A stretch of 64,000 nt of DNA. Origin: Trichodesmium sp002260545 (GTDB lineage Bacteria; Cyanobacteriota; Cyanobacteriia; Cyanobacteriales; Microcoleaceae). A program made the position numbers and the translations under genes. This document shows positions 47,167 to 55,166 of the stretch, piece by piece. Position 1 is the stretch's first letter; every line of letters starts with the position of its first letter. The notes below the pieces were generated by a model. That model saw only the letters and a program-made list of their open reading frames with translations, was not told the origin of the DNA and searched no databases. The stretch is taken from the NCBI RefSeq assembly GCF_050016015.1, contig NZ_JBNHEQ010000158.1:1-64000 (forward strand). Direction: 5' to 3'.

Positions 47167-47900
47167 TACTCAAAAATCTATTCACGATACTTTTATCTTT
47201 ATATAGTAGTGGAATGAGACAGCTAATTTTGTCTATTAGGGTAGGATTTATAGCAATCCTATTTCAATTGTAATATTTTTTTTGTAGTTAGGAGTCAGGA
47301 ATCAGAAGTCAGAATTTTGAAGGTTTTTCATCAATCTTAACTATTATAAAAATTCTCACAAATCATTTAGAATTGCTATATCATTGAAATATGATGTATT
47401 AATTTCAACTGTAACTCCCCCTACTATTGCAAAATTTTAAGTGTGTCGGCCTACTACCGAATATTTGCTAACTATAAATATTAGTCATAGGTTGGGTTTT
47501 GCTACGCAATATGAAAAGTGCTAGCACAACTCAACAAAAACCTAAATAATATTAAATCAGGTAGCATTAGTATAATTTAGTATTAAGGAATAATAACTCT
47601 ATCTTCCAGCAATGAACAACTTTTGGCTCCTACTGATAATAGGAATTATATTACTCTAAACTCAACCTGCAGAATATTTACTGACTATCAATATTGGTAG
47701 TAGCTTAGGTCAAGCCACAAAGAAGCCCAACAAAAATGTAGATAATATTGAGTTTAACTTGTTAAACTCAACCTACTTAATCTGGATTAATTGAACATTT
47801 ATTGAGTGGGAAACAGGAAACGGAAAATATAAATTAGTAGTCATAATTTAAGATAGTTTTGCCTACCTACTTACTTAAATATTAGGTCACAAAAAAATCC
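47167..47900. other. intergenic with family B element
   Basis: Family B element at 47249-47380 (ends TATAGCAATCCTATTTCAAT and TTTAGAATTGCTATAT). Between 47440 and 47790 a segment contains two related blocks (CTACCGAATATTTGCTAACTA; GCAGAATATTTACTGACTA) about 210 bp apart, a diverged duplication. No gene. Confidence 0.5.
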
Positions 47901-49514
47901 ATGGTGAAAAAATTAAACTTTTTAATTGCTGGTGTCAGTGTCATTGCAGCAGGCAGTATTGCGACATATCTTTACTTTAAAAATATAGCAATCAAGGTAT
48001 CTAGTCCTCTCAATAGCGCCCAAGTTGTGCCAGAATCGGCAATTATGGCCACTTTTTTCCATCCTAATCAAGAAGCTATAACTAAATTAGAACAATTTGG
48101 TACTCCTGAAGCAAAAAAGTTGATTGGTCAGAGTTATGCAGAATTTCAGCAAGAAAATTTGGCCGAGACTAATATTGATTGGGAAAAAGATATTAAACCT
48201 TGGTTGGGAGGAGTAATGTTGGCTTTTGTACCTGCTGAAGAGGGGCAAAATACCGATCCTGTAAATATTTTGATGGTAGTGGGAATTAAAAATAAATTAG
48301 AAGCTTTGAGATTTGTGAGTAAGTTGAAAGGGGAAGATGAGAGCAAGGTAATAAAGAGAGAATATCAAGGGGTGACTATTCGAGAAGTTACTGACGATAC
48401 TGGGAAAACTTTTAATTTAGCAATTTTGGGAGATTATTTAGCGATCGCTCCTATAGCAGCAGCAGTGGAAGATGCTATTGATACCTTTCAGGGTAAAAGT
48501 GTTTCTATGAGTAAAAATGCTACTGAAACTTTACAGCAGAATGTGGGGGTTGAGAATGCTATTGCTACTATTTTTATTCCTAACTATAGTCAGTTTGTCA
48601 CAGAATTTGCAGATGATTTGCCGGAGGAGCAAAAGTTATCTGCTGCTAGTTTAGAGCAGTTTGAGCAAATAGATTCGATGGTGATGGGAATAGGAGTTGA
48701 TGATGCGGGTGTACGGTTGCGAGCAGTTACTAAGTTGGTTTCTCCATTGTCTCCAGAGTTAACTCAACCTGTATCGGGTGAAATTTTGCAACGGTTTCCA
48801 GCGCAGACAATAATGTTTATCAGTGGCATGGGTATTAGTCAAAGTTGGTCGCAACTTGTGACTCAAGCAGAGGAAAATGAAGATTTGCAGAATGGTTTGG
48901 ATATGGTGAGGAAGACTTTTGAGGAAGTAGATTTGGATGTGGATAAAGAAGTGTTTAGTTGGATGGATGGAGAATTTGCTCTTGGTTTGATTGCATCAAA
49001 TCAGGGAATCTTAGCTACAACTGGAGTTGGTGGAGCGATGGTTTTTGAGACAAGCGATCGCTCTGCTGCTGAGGTAACGTTGAAAAAGTTAAATCAGATG
49101 GCGATTAAAAATGGGGGTGTGGCAGTTAAGGAGAAACAGATGGGAGTGCAGTCATTGACGGAATGGCAGATGGTTGGTATTGGTACATTTTTTGGATATG
49201 GGTGGTTGGATGATAGTAAGTTGTTTGTGGCGATAGGAAGACCTTTAATAGATGTAATGATGAATATCCCTGATGATGGTTTGATTGGTAGTGAAGGTTT
49301 TGAGGAAATTCTGGGGTCTTTGCCAAAGTCGAATCAGGGGTATTTGTATTTGGATATGGAGCGGGCGATGGTTTGGGTGAATCGTTATCCGTTTGTAAAT
49401 GCGGTGATGCCATCGGAGATAAAGGCGATTTTGGATTCCATTCGTGGTATTGGGGTAACGGCAAGTTGGTCGGATGGGTTGACGAATGAGATGGAGATTT
49501 TGTTGGCATTGTAG
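47901..49514 (+). CDS. DUF3352 domain protein
   Basis: A 537-residue protein with one N-terminal hydrophobic segment (about residues 5-27, LNFLIAGVSVIAAGSIATYL), followed by a large extracytoplasmic domain. The DUF3352 family is recognised by VVPESAIMATFFHP, WLGGVMLAFVP and LAILGDYLAIA. These cyanobacterial proteins are membrane-anchored and functionally uncharacterised. In the last 300 bases the codon use becomes GC-rich at third positions compared with the start. Monocistronic. Confidence 0.85.
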   Translation: MVKKLNFLIAGVSVIAAGSIATYLYFKNIAIKVSSPLNSAQVVPESAIMATFFHPNQEAITKLEQFGTPEAKKLIGQSYAEFQQENLAETNIDWEKDIKPWLGGVMLAFVPAEEGQNTDPVNILMVVGIKNKLEALRFVSKLKGEDESKVIKREYQGVTIREVTDDTGKTFNLAILGDYLAIAPIAAAVEDAIDTFQGKSVSMSKNATETLQQNVGVENAIATIFIPNYSQFVTEFADDLPEEQKLSAASLEQFEQIDSMVMGIGVDDAGVRLRAVTKLVSPLSPELTQPVSGEILQRFPAQTIMFISGMGISQSWSQLVTQAEENEDLQNGLDMVRKTFEEVDLDVDKEVFSWMDGEFALGLIASNQGILATTGVGGAMVFETSDRSAAEVTLKKLNQMAIKNGGVAVKEKQMGVQSLTEWQMVGIGTFFGYGWLDDSKLFVAIGRPLIDVMMNIPDDGLIGSEGFEEILGSLPKSNQGYLYLDMERAMVWVNRYPFVNAVMPSEIKAILDSIRGIGVTASWSDGLTNEMEILLAL

Positions 49515-49977
49515 CATTTAGATGAAAAGATTTGATATCAAATCAAGATGATTAGATTGTAAGTCATTGCGACTGAAAAGAATTGGAAGGAAGCAATTTC
49601 ATAAGTACGCGAGATTGCTTTCTATCCTGGAATAAGCACTTTTCAACTTTTCAGCAGGATTTTATATGATATAGAATCCGGATAATTACTATAGCCTGCG
49701 TCATTGCGACTGTAACGGAGTGGAAGGACGCAATCTCCCAAATCAATGAGATTGCTTCCTATCCTCGCAATGACAACTGTTCAACCGGATTCTATATTAC
49801 AACCTATTTAGGATTGCTATATCTAGTAGATAATATTAGCGATCGCCTCCTATGTCTTCTTTACCGAAAAATCAAGGTATAAAGCCTCTCCCCATAGGAG
49901 AAACAAAAAAAAATTTCCTTTTATTCAATCCTATCCGTTTTAGGGAGAGGTAATTATCAATTATCCATTATCAATTA
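49515..49977. other. intergenic with nested hairpin repeats
   Basis: Holds two copies of a GTCATTGCGA...GAGATTGCTT repeat (49550-49610 and 49700-49772). The second is enclosed in ATAGAATCCGG/CCGGATTCTAT ends (49671-49795). A family D dual hairpin (49861-49949) and ATCAATT heptads follow, reaching the AraC gene stop. Confidence 0.6.
49671..49795. repeat. 125-bp element, nested inverted repeat
   Basis: Perfect 11-bp ends ATAGAATCCGG / CCGGATTCTAT enclose a hairpin with GTCATTGCGA / TCGCAATGAC arms and an internal GCAATCTC/GAGATTGC pair. A similar fragment occurs at about 61139-61160. Confidence 0.65.
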
Positions 49978-50976
49978 TCAATTATTTAACAACGTCTCTG
50001 AAGGCAACTCCCCAAACATGGCTTTGTAATCGCTAGTAAAATGACACGGACTGTAAAACCCAAATTCACTGGCGAGGATGGCGATGGTACAATTTTCCGG
50101 TTGGCTTGCTTTCAGGTGTTGTCGCACTGCATGAAGTCGTTGCACCTTGAGATAACGCATGGGACTCACGCCAAATAAGTCTTTAAAACCAAAAGATAAC
50201 GCACAACTGCTGCAGCCTAAATTTTCAGCTAGTTGTTTTAAAGTCAGAGGTTGTTCTAAGTGTGCGAACATTTTTTTCTCTGCTTGGGCAATCAACTTTG
50301 CTCTTCGGGAAGGCTTGAGAAAAGACTTAGAATTTAACTTGATGGGAATCTGACTAATCAACAAAGGAACTAAATCATCAGCAACGAGTTTCTCAATATG
50401 AGGGTTTTGAAACCAAGTCGGTTGGTGTAGTGCTAACCAAAATAGTTGTTTCAGATAATCTTTAATTTCTTTCATCCCTGTTGGGAGCAAATTTACATGA
50501 TTTTTACTCCGGAAATTATCGTCTAGATCGTGACGTTGTAGTTGGTTTGCATAAGCATCAAAAGTTTTAACAGGGATTAAAATATTTGTCATCCTTCCAC
50601 CTTGAGGACATATTAAGTCTGCTTCCCTATTATTGAAACCAAAAAGAGTCCTTTGAGGCTTGACAGGGTGACGGAGGGAGTAATATTCCTTTTCATTCTC
50701 AGACCAAAGTACCCCAAAAGCTATGTATTCCTTTCTCGGCTCACCGAAAGATTGAACTCCTTGGTTAGTGTGATGACCTACGAAATATAAGTTGCCAAGC
50801 TGAATTGACAAAAAACTGCCTTGAAGAGAACCAGGAGTAAGTTGTATTATTTCGTGCCTACGATAAAACTCTTTGAAATGCTCCACATCTGTAAATGATT
50901 TGGAGATAATCTTCGGATTGCTTATCCCCAGCTCATCTTTAGCTTGGGTAGTTTGAGTATTGTTTATATTCATCAA
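49978..50976 (-). CDS. AraC family transcriptional regulator
   Basis: A 332-residue regulator. Residues about 1-200 form a ligand or cupin-like domain of the AraC-binding type. Residues about 232-330 contain two helix-turn-helix motifs: PLTLKQLAENLGCSSCALSF with FKDLFGVSPMRYL, and IAILASEFGFYSPCHFTSDY with FKAMFGELPS-like spacing. It is divergent from the CDF transporter gene about 300 bases away, so it may control the 51-57 kb block; this is inference. The stop lies within ATCAATT heptads. Confidence 0.9.
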   Translation of the reverse strand: MMNINNTQTTQAKDELGISNPKIISKSFTDVEHFKEFYRRHEIIQLTPGSLQGSFLSIQLGNLYFVGHHTNQGVQSFGEPRKEYIAFGVLWSENEKEYYSLRHPVKPQRTLFGFNNREADLICPQGGRMTNILIPVKTFDAYANQLQRHDLDDNFRSKNHVNLLPTGMKEIKDYLKQLFWLALHQPTWFQNPHIEKLVADDLVPLLISQIPIKLNSKSFLKPSRRAKLIAQAEKKMFAHLEQPLTLKQLAENLGCSSCALSFGFKDLFGVSPMRYLKVQRLHAVRQHLKASQPENCTIAILASEFGFYSPCHFTSDYKAMFGELPSETLLNN

Positions 50977-51280
50977 TCAACTTACTTTTACACCAGCACA
51001 TCAAAAAAAATAATCAAACAAGCTATAAGTACAACTAATGTTAATTTAAACTTAGTTATTTAATTTGTATAACTGAGAAAGTTATAATTTTTGATTATCC
51101 ACAGAGATAGATTACCACTAATGTGAAGTTAGAGTTTTGGCCTACCCCATAGCACAACAGAGTGGTCATTACTTACCTTGATTAGATCAAAGAAAATTCA
51201 ATATTTGCAGCCTCTGGCTTTCCTAGGTCATGCTGTGCAAACATTGGTCGGTCCTGATAACTGAATAACTAATAACTGAA
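50977..51280. promoter_or_regulatory. divergent AraC / CDF control region
   Basis: 304 bases between divergent starts. Includes one copy of the 60-bp direct repeat (51062-51121) and heptads directly upstream of the CDF start. No operator is identified. Confidence 0.35.
51062..51121. repeat. left copy of 60-bp direct repeat
   Basis: AATTTGTATAACTGAGAAAG to GATTACCACTAA. It matches 59601-59660 at about 56 of 60 positions, in the same orientation, 8.5 kb apart. Confidence 0.8.
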
Positions 51281-52294
51281 ATGACCCAACTTCCTACATC
51301 TATCCTGACTGATGATGTACCTCAAATTACCCAACCCAAGGTAAAACAGCACCACCATCATCATCACCACCACCATGATGGTCATACCCACACCCACGGG
51401 ATAATAGACCCCGAAATCGCTAGCTCGGAACGAGGCATCTGGGCTGTGAAATGGTCCCTGGTGGGCTTACTCATTACTGCTGTCTTACAGGCGATAGTGT
51501 TCTGGCTTTCTGGTAGTGTGGCTCTCCTGGCGGATCTAATTCACAACATCGGGGATGCCATGACTGCCGTGCCTTTGGGCGTGGCGTTTCTCGTTTCACG
51601 ACGCAAGCCAACAGCCAGATTTTCCTATGGCTTTGCGCGATTGGAAGATTTGGCAGGGGTAATGATTGTGGTCATTGTCTTGTTAAGTGCCATGATTACC
51701 GCCTATGAATCTGTGGATCGATTTTACCATCCCCAACCCCTACATCATTTGGGGGCATTAGCGATCGCTGCTATTGTCGGCTTTATCGGCAACGAAATAG
51801 TGGCCGTTTTTCGCATTCGAGTTGGTCGCGAAATTAATAGTGCTGCCCTTGTTGCCGATGGGTATCATGCTTTGGCTGATGGTTTGGTTAGTCTGGCAGT
51901 GTTACTTAGTGCTGTAGGTGTTTGGTTAGGCTATTCCTGGGCAGATCCAGTCATGGGTTTAGTCATAACCTTAGTATTACTCAAAATCGTTTGGGAGTCA
52001 GGACAGACCATTTTTAGTCGTCTGCTGGATGGAGTGGAACCAGAGATACTTGAATCCCTCAACCATGCAGTCAGTCATGTGGCTGAAATAGACCCCAATA
52101 GCATAGCCAACCTGCGGACTCGCTGGCTAGGACATCGCCTCCATGTGGAAATGGACATCATGCTACCACCCACTTTATCTCTTCAGGAGAGCCAAGGGAT
52201 TACTAATACTATTGAGGAGCAATTAAAAGCCCAACTATCCTACATAGGCTTGATTGTACTTCGAGCCGTACCTGATTCACAACTCAAAATTTAA
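51281..52294 (+). CDS. cation diffusion facilitator (CDF) metal transporter
   Basis: A 337-residue inner-membrane exporter of Zn2+ or similar divalent metals by proton antiport. Residues 22-40 are a His-rich N-terminal tail (nine consecutive His, then HTHTHG). About six membrane helices follow. The two metal-site motifs HNIGD (LADLIHNIGDA) and HALAD (GYHALADGLVS) are intact, giving the H-D/H-D set typical of Zn-selective members. A cytoplasmic C-terminal domain ends with RLHVEMDIML. The start ATG follows ATAACTG heptads. Base composition is GC-richer than in flanking genes. Confidence 0.92.
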   Translation: MTQLPTSILTDDVPQITQPKVKQHHHHHHHHHDGHTHTHGIIDPEIASSERGIWAVKWSLVGLLITAVLQAIVFWLSGSVALLADLIHNIGDAMTAVPLGVAFLVSRRKPTARFSYGFARLEDLAGVMIVVIVLLSAMITAYESVDRFYHPQPLHHLGALAIAAIVGFIGNEIVAVFRIRVGREINSAALVADGYHALADGLVSLAVLLSAVGVWLGYSWADPVMGLVITLVLLKIVWESGQTIFSRLLDGVEPEILESLNHAVSHVAEIDPNSIANLRTRWLGHRLHVEMDIMLPPTLSLQESQGITNTIEEQLKAQLSYIGLIVLRAVPDSQLKI

Positions 52295-52301
52295 AACAGA
52301 A

Positions 52302-52428
52302 CTTACCCATGCAACTCCCTTGAAAACACCATATGTAAGGGCGAATGGCATTTGCTAAGGCAAAGCTCCGCTTTATATGTTGCGGAGCAAAACGCCCTCT
52401 GTCTATTTAGTGTCCGTTGGTAAGTCCT
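52302..52428. repeat. element with ACTTACC/GGTAAGT ends and GC palindrome
   Basis: Short inverted ends AACTTACC and GGTAAGTCC, with an internal hairpin GCTCCGC/GCGGAGC. It resembles other GC-rich palindromic inserts in the window. Confidence 0.45.
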
Positions 52429-52503
52429 GTAAAAGTTAAAAGTCAAAATAAGCATTCAGCTTTTTGACTAATGCAAAAAAGCAATTTCAATGTGTGACAG
52501 TTT

Positions 52504-53454
52504 ATGCAGAAAACAGCAGAAAAACCGATAAATCAAGAAACCCTAACGTCTCAAATATCAATTCAAACCAATAATAAACCTGAACTACTGATTCGCATTT
52601 TACGAGAACCATTGCTACACTTCTTGGTTTTGGGAGCTTTGCTCTTTGGGCTGTATTTTTGGGTGGGTAGTCCTTCGATAACATCTACTTCTGCCAAACA
52701 AATTGAAGTTTCTAGTCCTGTAATTAATTCTTTGCAAGCAACCTGGAAGTTGCAGTGGGGCAGAAAGCCAACTCCCCAACAGTTGCAAAAATTAGTAGAT
52801 AACTATGTTCACGATGAGGTCTTGTATCAGGAAGCTCTAGCCTTGGGGTTAGATGACAAGGACATTATTGTGAGGCGACGGCTAATTCAAAAGATGCAGT
52901 TCCTGGTCCAAGATGTGGCAGGTATCAAAGAACCATCGGATGAAGAGTTGCAAAGTTATTTAGATGCTCATGCAGAACGCTACACCATACCCGGACGGTT
53001 TAGCTTTAACCAAGTCTATTTTAGCCAAGAACTACATGGAGATGAAACTGATACAGACGCTCAAAATCTCCTAACTCAACTACAGAATGAACCTAACCGG
53101 GCCCAACCCAGAGGCGATCGCTCGATGTTGCCGAAAACCTATACTTTGGCTTCAGCTAAAACCCTCAACAATACTTTTGGGGGAACTTTGGCTCGGGAGA
53201 TGGCAGAGGTGACAGAGAAAGGTTGGCAAGGCCCGTTTCATTCAGCTTATGGCAGTCATTTGGTCAATGTCACTCAAATTGAACCTGGTCATCCAGCAAC
53301 TTTGGCAGAGGTGAGAAAGAATGTCCGTTTAGACTACCTCAGAGACCAGAAGCAAAAACAGGATGAACTATTTTATCAAAAATTGCGCGATCGCTACACA
53401 GTTTCTATTGATGAGGAGGCTCTAAATCAAGAACTTCAGGAGGGCGACGCATGA
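52504..53454 (+). CDS. membrane-anchored parvulin-like peptidyl-prolyl isomerase
   Basis: A 316-residue protein. A single membrane segment at about residues 38-57 (LREPLLHFLVLGALLFGLYF) is followed by a SurA/PpiC-like N-domain (QLQKLVDNYVHDEVLYQEAL, typical of SurA-fold chaperones) and a parvulin PPIase domain at about 155-290 (RFSFNQVYFS, GTLAREMAEVTEKGWQGPFHSAYGSHLV). It is predicted to fold exported proteins in the periplasm. The stop overlaps the next start as ATGA, so the two genes are translationally coupled. Confidence 0.88.
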   Translation: MQKTAEKPINQETLTSQISIQTNNKPELLIRILREPLLHFLVLGALLFGLYFWVGSPSITSTSAKQIEVSSPVINSLQATWKLQWGRKPTPQQLQKLVDNYVHDEVLYQEALALGLDDKDIIVRRRLIQKMQFLVQDVAGIKEPSDEELQSYLDAHAERYTIPGRFSFNQVYFSQELHGDETDTDAQNLLTQLQNEPNRAQPRGDRSMLPKTYTLASAKTLNNTFGGTLAREMAEVTEKGWQGPFHSAYGSHLVNVTQIEPGHPATLAEVRKNVRLDYLRDQKQKQDELFYQKLRDRYTVSIDEEALNQELQEGDA

Positions 53455-54638
53455 ACTTGATACTACTAGGGCGTCTAGCTTTAAAATGTCAGTTGAAAAA
53501 ACCTAATCCCCCAACCCCTTTCCCTGCTAGCGTTGGGGGAGAAATTCTCCCCTCTCCTTGCAGGAGAGGGGCTGGGGGAGAGGTCTCGCTCCCGATCCAC
53601 AATTTTAGTTTGAACCCGCTACTACGTTGGCTTTGTCTAATACTCCTGGTGGGTATAACTCTAGGATTTTCTCCTACTCCGGCTGAAGCTCACGGCTTTC
53701 AAACCGCCTACCTGGAATTACGAGAACAACCATCTGGTCAAATCAATGTCCTCTGGAAAACACCTCCAAGCTTTGGTTCTGGGGATGATGGCTATGGACC
53801 ACCAATCGCTATTCGCCCCGTTTTTCCCAAACACTGTAATGTAGCCATTACTCCGGAAGCGATCGCTACTTCTGTTTCTCGATGGACATTAGATTGTGGT
53901 GAAAAAGGATTGGCTCAGTCAACTATTGCTTTTCCTGGACTGGTGAAAAATTTTGTGGAAGTGCTGTTGCGAGTGGAATGGGCCGATGGGCACTCCCAAA
54001 CTACCATGTTGCCCACTGGACAAGAAACGTTTGTGATTCCAGAAAAAACGACTGTGTTTGCTGTTGGGCAAACCTATCTGAAATTGGGAGTCGAACATAT
54101 TTTCAGCGGTATTGACCATTTGTTATTTGTTTTGGGACTGGTGTTAATCGTTGGCCCCTCTTGGCGTTTGGTCAAGACCATTACTGCTTTTACCCTAGCC
54201 CACAGTGTCACCCTGGGGGCGGCTACTTTGGGTTTTGTGAATGTGCCTCAAGCTCCAGTAGAAGCTGTTATTGCTCTAAGTATTTTATTTTTGGCCTCGG
54301 AACTGGCTCATAGTCGGATGGGAAAACCCGGACTGACTGAACAATATCCCTGGTTGGTGGCTCTGACGTTTGGCCTGCTGCATGGCTTTGGCTTTGCGGG
54401 AGCGTTGACTGAGGTAGGTTTGCCTCCGCAAGATATTCCTCCGGCTTTGTTGTTTTTCAATGTTGGGGTGGAATTAGGACAACTAGCGTTTGTGTTGGGG
54501 GTTATTGCGGTGATGGAAAGTCTGAAACGGTTGGGTTCAGAGAACTATCCTCGCTGGTTGGGATGGATGCCTACTTATGGTATTGGGACGATGGCATCGT
54601 TCTGGTGTATTCAGCGAATTGTGGCGTTTTGGGGGTAA
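53451..54638 (+). CDS. HupE/UreJ_2 family membrane protein
   Basis: A 395-residue protein. The start overlaps the parvulin stop (ATGA). Residues about 17-48 are encoded by an inserted dispersed repeat (NPPTPFPA... and RRGAGGE). A signal segment (about 57-77) ends in AEAHGF. A soluble exported domain (AYLELREQPSGQINVLWKTP) covers about 80-210. Six to seven membrane helices follow, with GVEHIFSGIDHLLFVLGLVL and ALTFGLLHGFGFAGAL carrying His residues typical of HupE/UreJ. Relatives are proposed nickel/cobalt permeases, but the _2 branch has no proven substrate. Confidence 0.87.
   Translation: MNLILLGRLALKCQLKKPNPPTPFPASVGGEILPSPCRRGAGGEVSLPIHNFSLNPLLRWLCLILLVGITLGFSPTPAEAHGFQTAYLELREQPSGQINVLWKTPPSFGSGDDGYGPPIAIRPVFPKHCNVAITPEAIATSVSRWTLDCGEKGLAQSTIAFPGLVKNFVEVLLRVEWADGHSQTTMLPTGQETFVIPEKTTVFAVGQTYLKLGVEHIFSGIDHLLFVLGLVLIVGPSWRLVKTITAFTLAHSVTLGAATLGFVNVPQAPVEAVIALSILFLASELAHSRMGKPGLTEQYPWLVALTFGLLHGFGFAGALTEVGLPPQDIPPALLFFNVGVELGQLAFVLGVIAVMESLKRLGSENYPRWLGWMPTYGIGTMASFWCIQRIVAFWG
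53502..53585. repeat. dispersed repeat inserted in-frame in HupE gene
   Basis: A C-rich/G-rich palindromic segment with hairpins CCCCTCTCCT/AGGAGAGGGG (53549-53571) and CCCCCAAC/GTTGGGGG. It encodes the NPPTPFPA... peptide commonly seen in cyanobacterial repeats and keeps the frame open. Confidence 0.8.
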
Positions 54639-54698
54639 GGCAATCTATCAATGACAAGGTTCGCAATATCAAGACTGTATTGATTGAGTCCATTATTC

Positions 54699-54795
54699 GT
54701 AGGTTGGGTTGAGGACACGTTTGCGGAGCATTTCCAACGGAAAAACCCAACATTACCAAGATTTTTGTTGGGTTTCCGACCTCAACCCAACCTAC
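54699..54795. repeat. 97-bp hairpin element
   Basis: Perfect 16-bp ends GTAGGTTGGGTTGAGG / CCTCAACCCAACCTAC and an inner inverted pair (GGAAAAACCCAAC / GTTGGGTTTCC). It may serve as a terminator after the HupE gene. Confidence 0.75.
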
Positions 54796-54830
54796 ATTTT
54801 TAGAGCGGTACTAAAAACAGTTTCGGTCTA

Positions 54831-54954
54831 GTAGGGGGTGCGTTAGACGCCACAAATCTCATGTTCTCATCCGAGAATTCTCAATCCGTCGCAGGGCACC
54901 ATCCCTTATCCAACGACAGGTTATGGTGCGTTACGCTCCGCTAACACACCCTAC
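54831..54954. repeat. 124-bp element with imperfect inverted ends
   Basis: Ends GTAGGGGGTGCGTTAG / CTAACACACCCTAC; internal GGTTATGGTGCGTTACGCT recurs at about 62602-62620. Confidence 0.6.
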
Positions 54955-54969
54955 TCACTGGCTACAATT

Positions 54970-55043
54970 CTGGCATCTCGCAATGGCTTGGTAATTTCCA
55001 CCTCCATTGATTGAGTGTAAGTCCAGCAATAGAGCGATCGCCT
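54970..55043 (+). repeat. GAGTGTAAGTCCAGCAA repeat, copy 1
   Basis: CTGGCATCT, a degenerate CAATGG...CCATTG palindrome, then ATTGATTGAGTGTAAGTCC, AGCAA and GAGCGATCGCC. Upstream of the DUF3604 gene. Confidence 0.75.
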
Positions 55044-55166
55044 CCAACACCAGCGGAGCTGAACGCTGCCTAACCAGAAGCTACCGCCAAAAAACTGAAC
55101 CTATGGATATCTAGTCCAGGGTTCAAAAATCCCAAAAAAAACAATTCCTATAGGAGTTATCAAAAA

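Larger units (their letters stand above)
54639..55166. other. spacer between HupE and DUF3604 genes
   Basis: 528 bases holding two hairpin elements (54699-54795 and 54831-54954) and the first copy of a repeat that recurs downstream (54970-55043). The AGGAG ribosome site of the DUF3604 gene is at 55152-55156. Confidence 0.6.
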
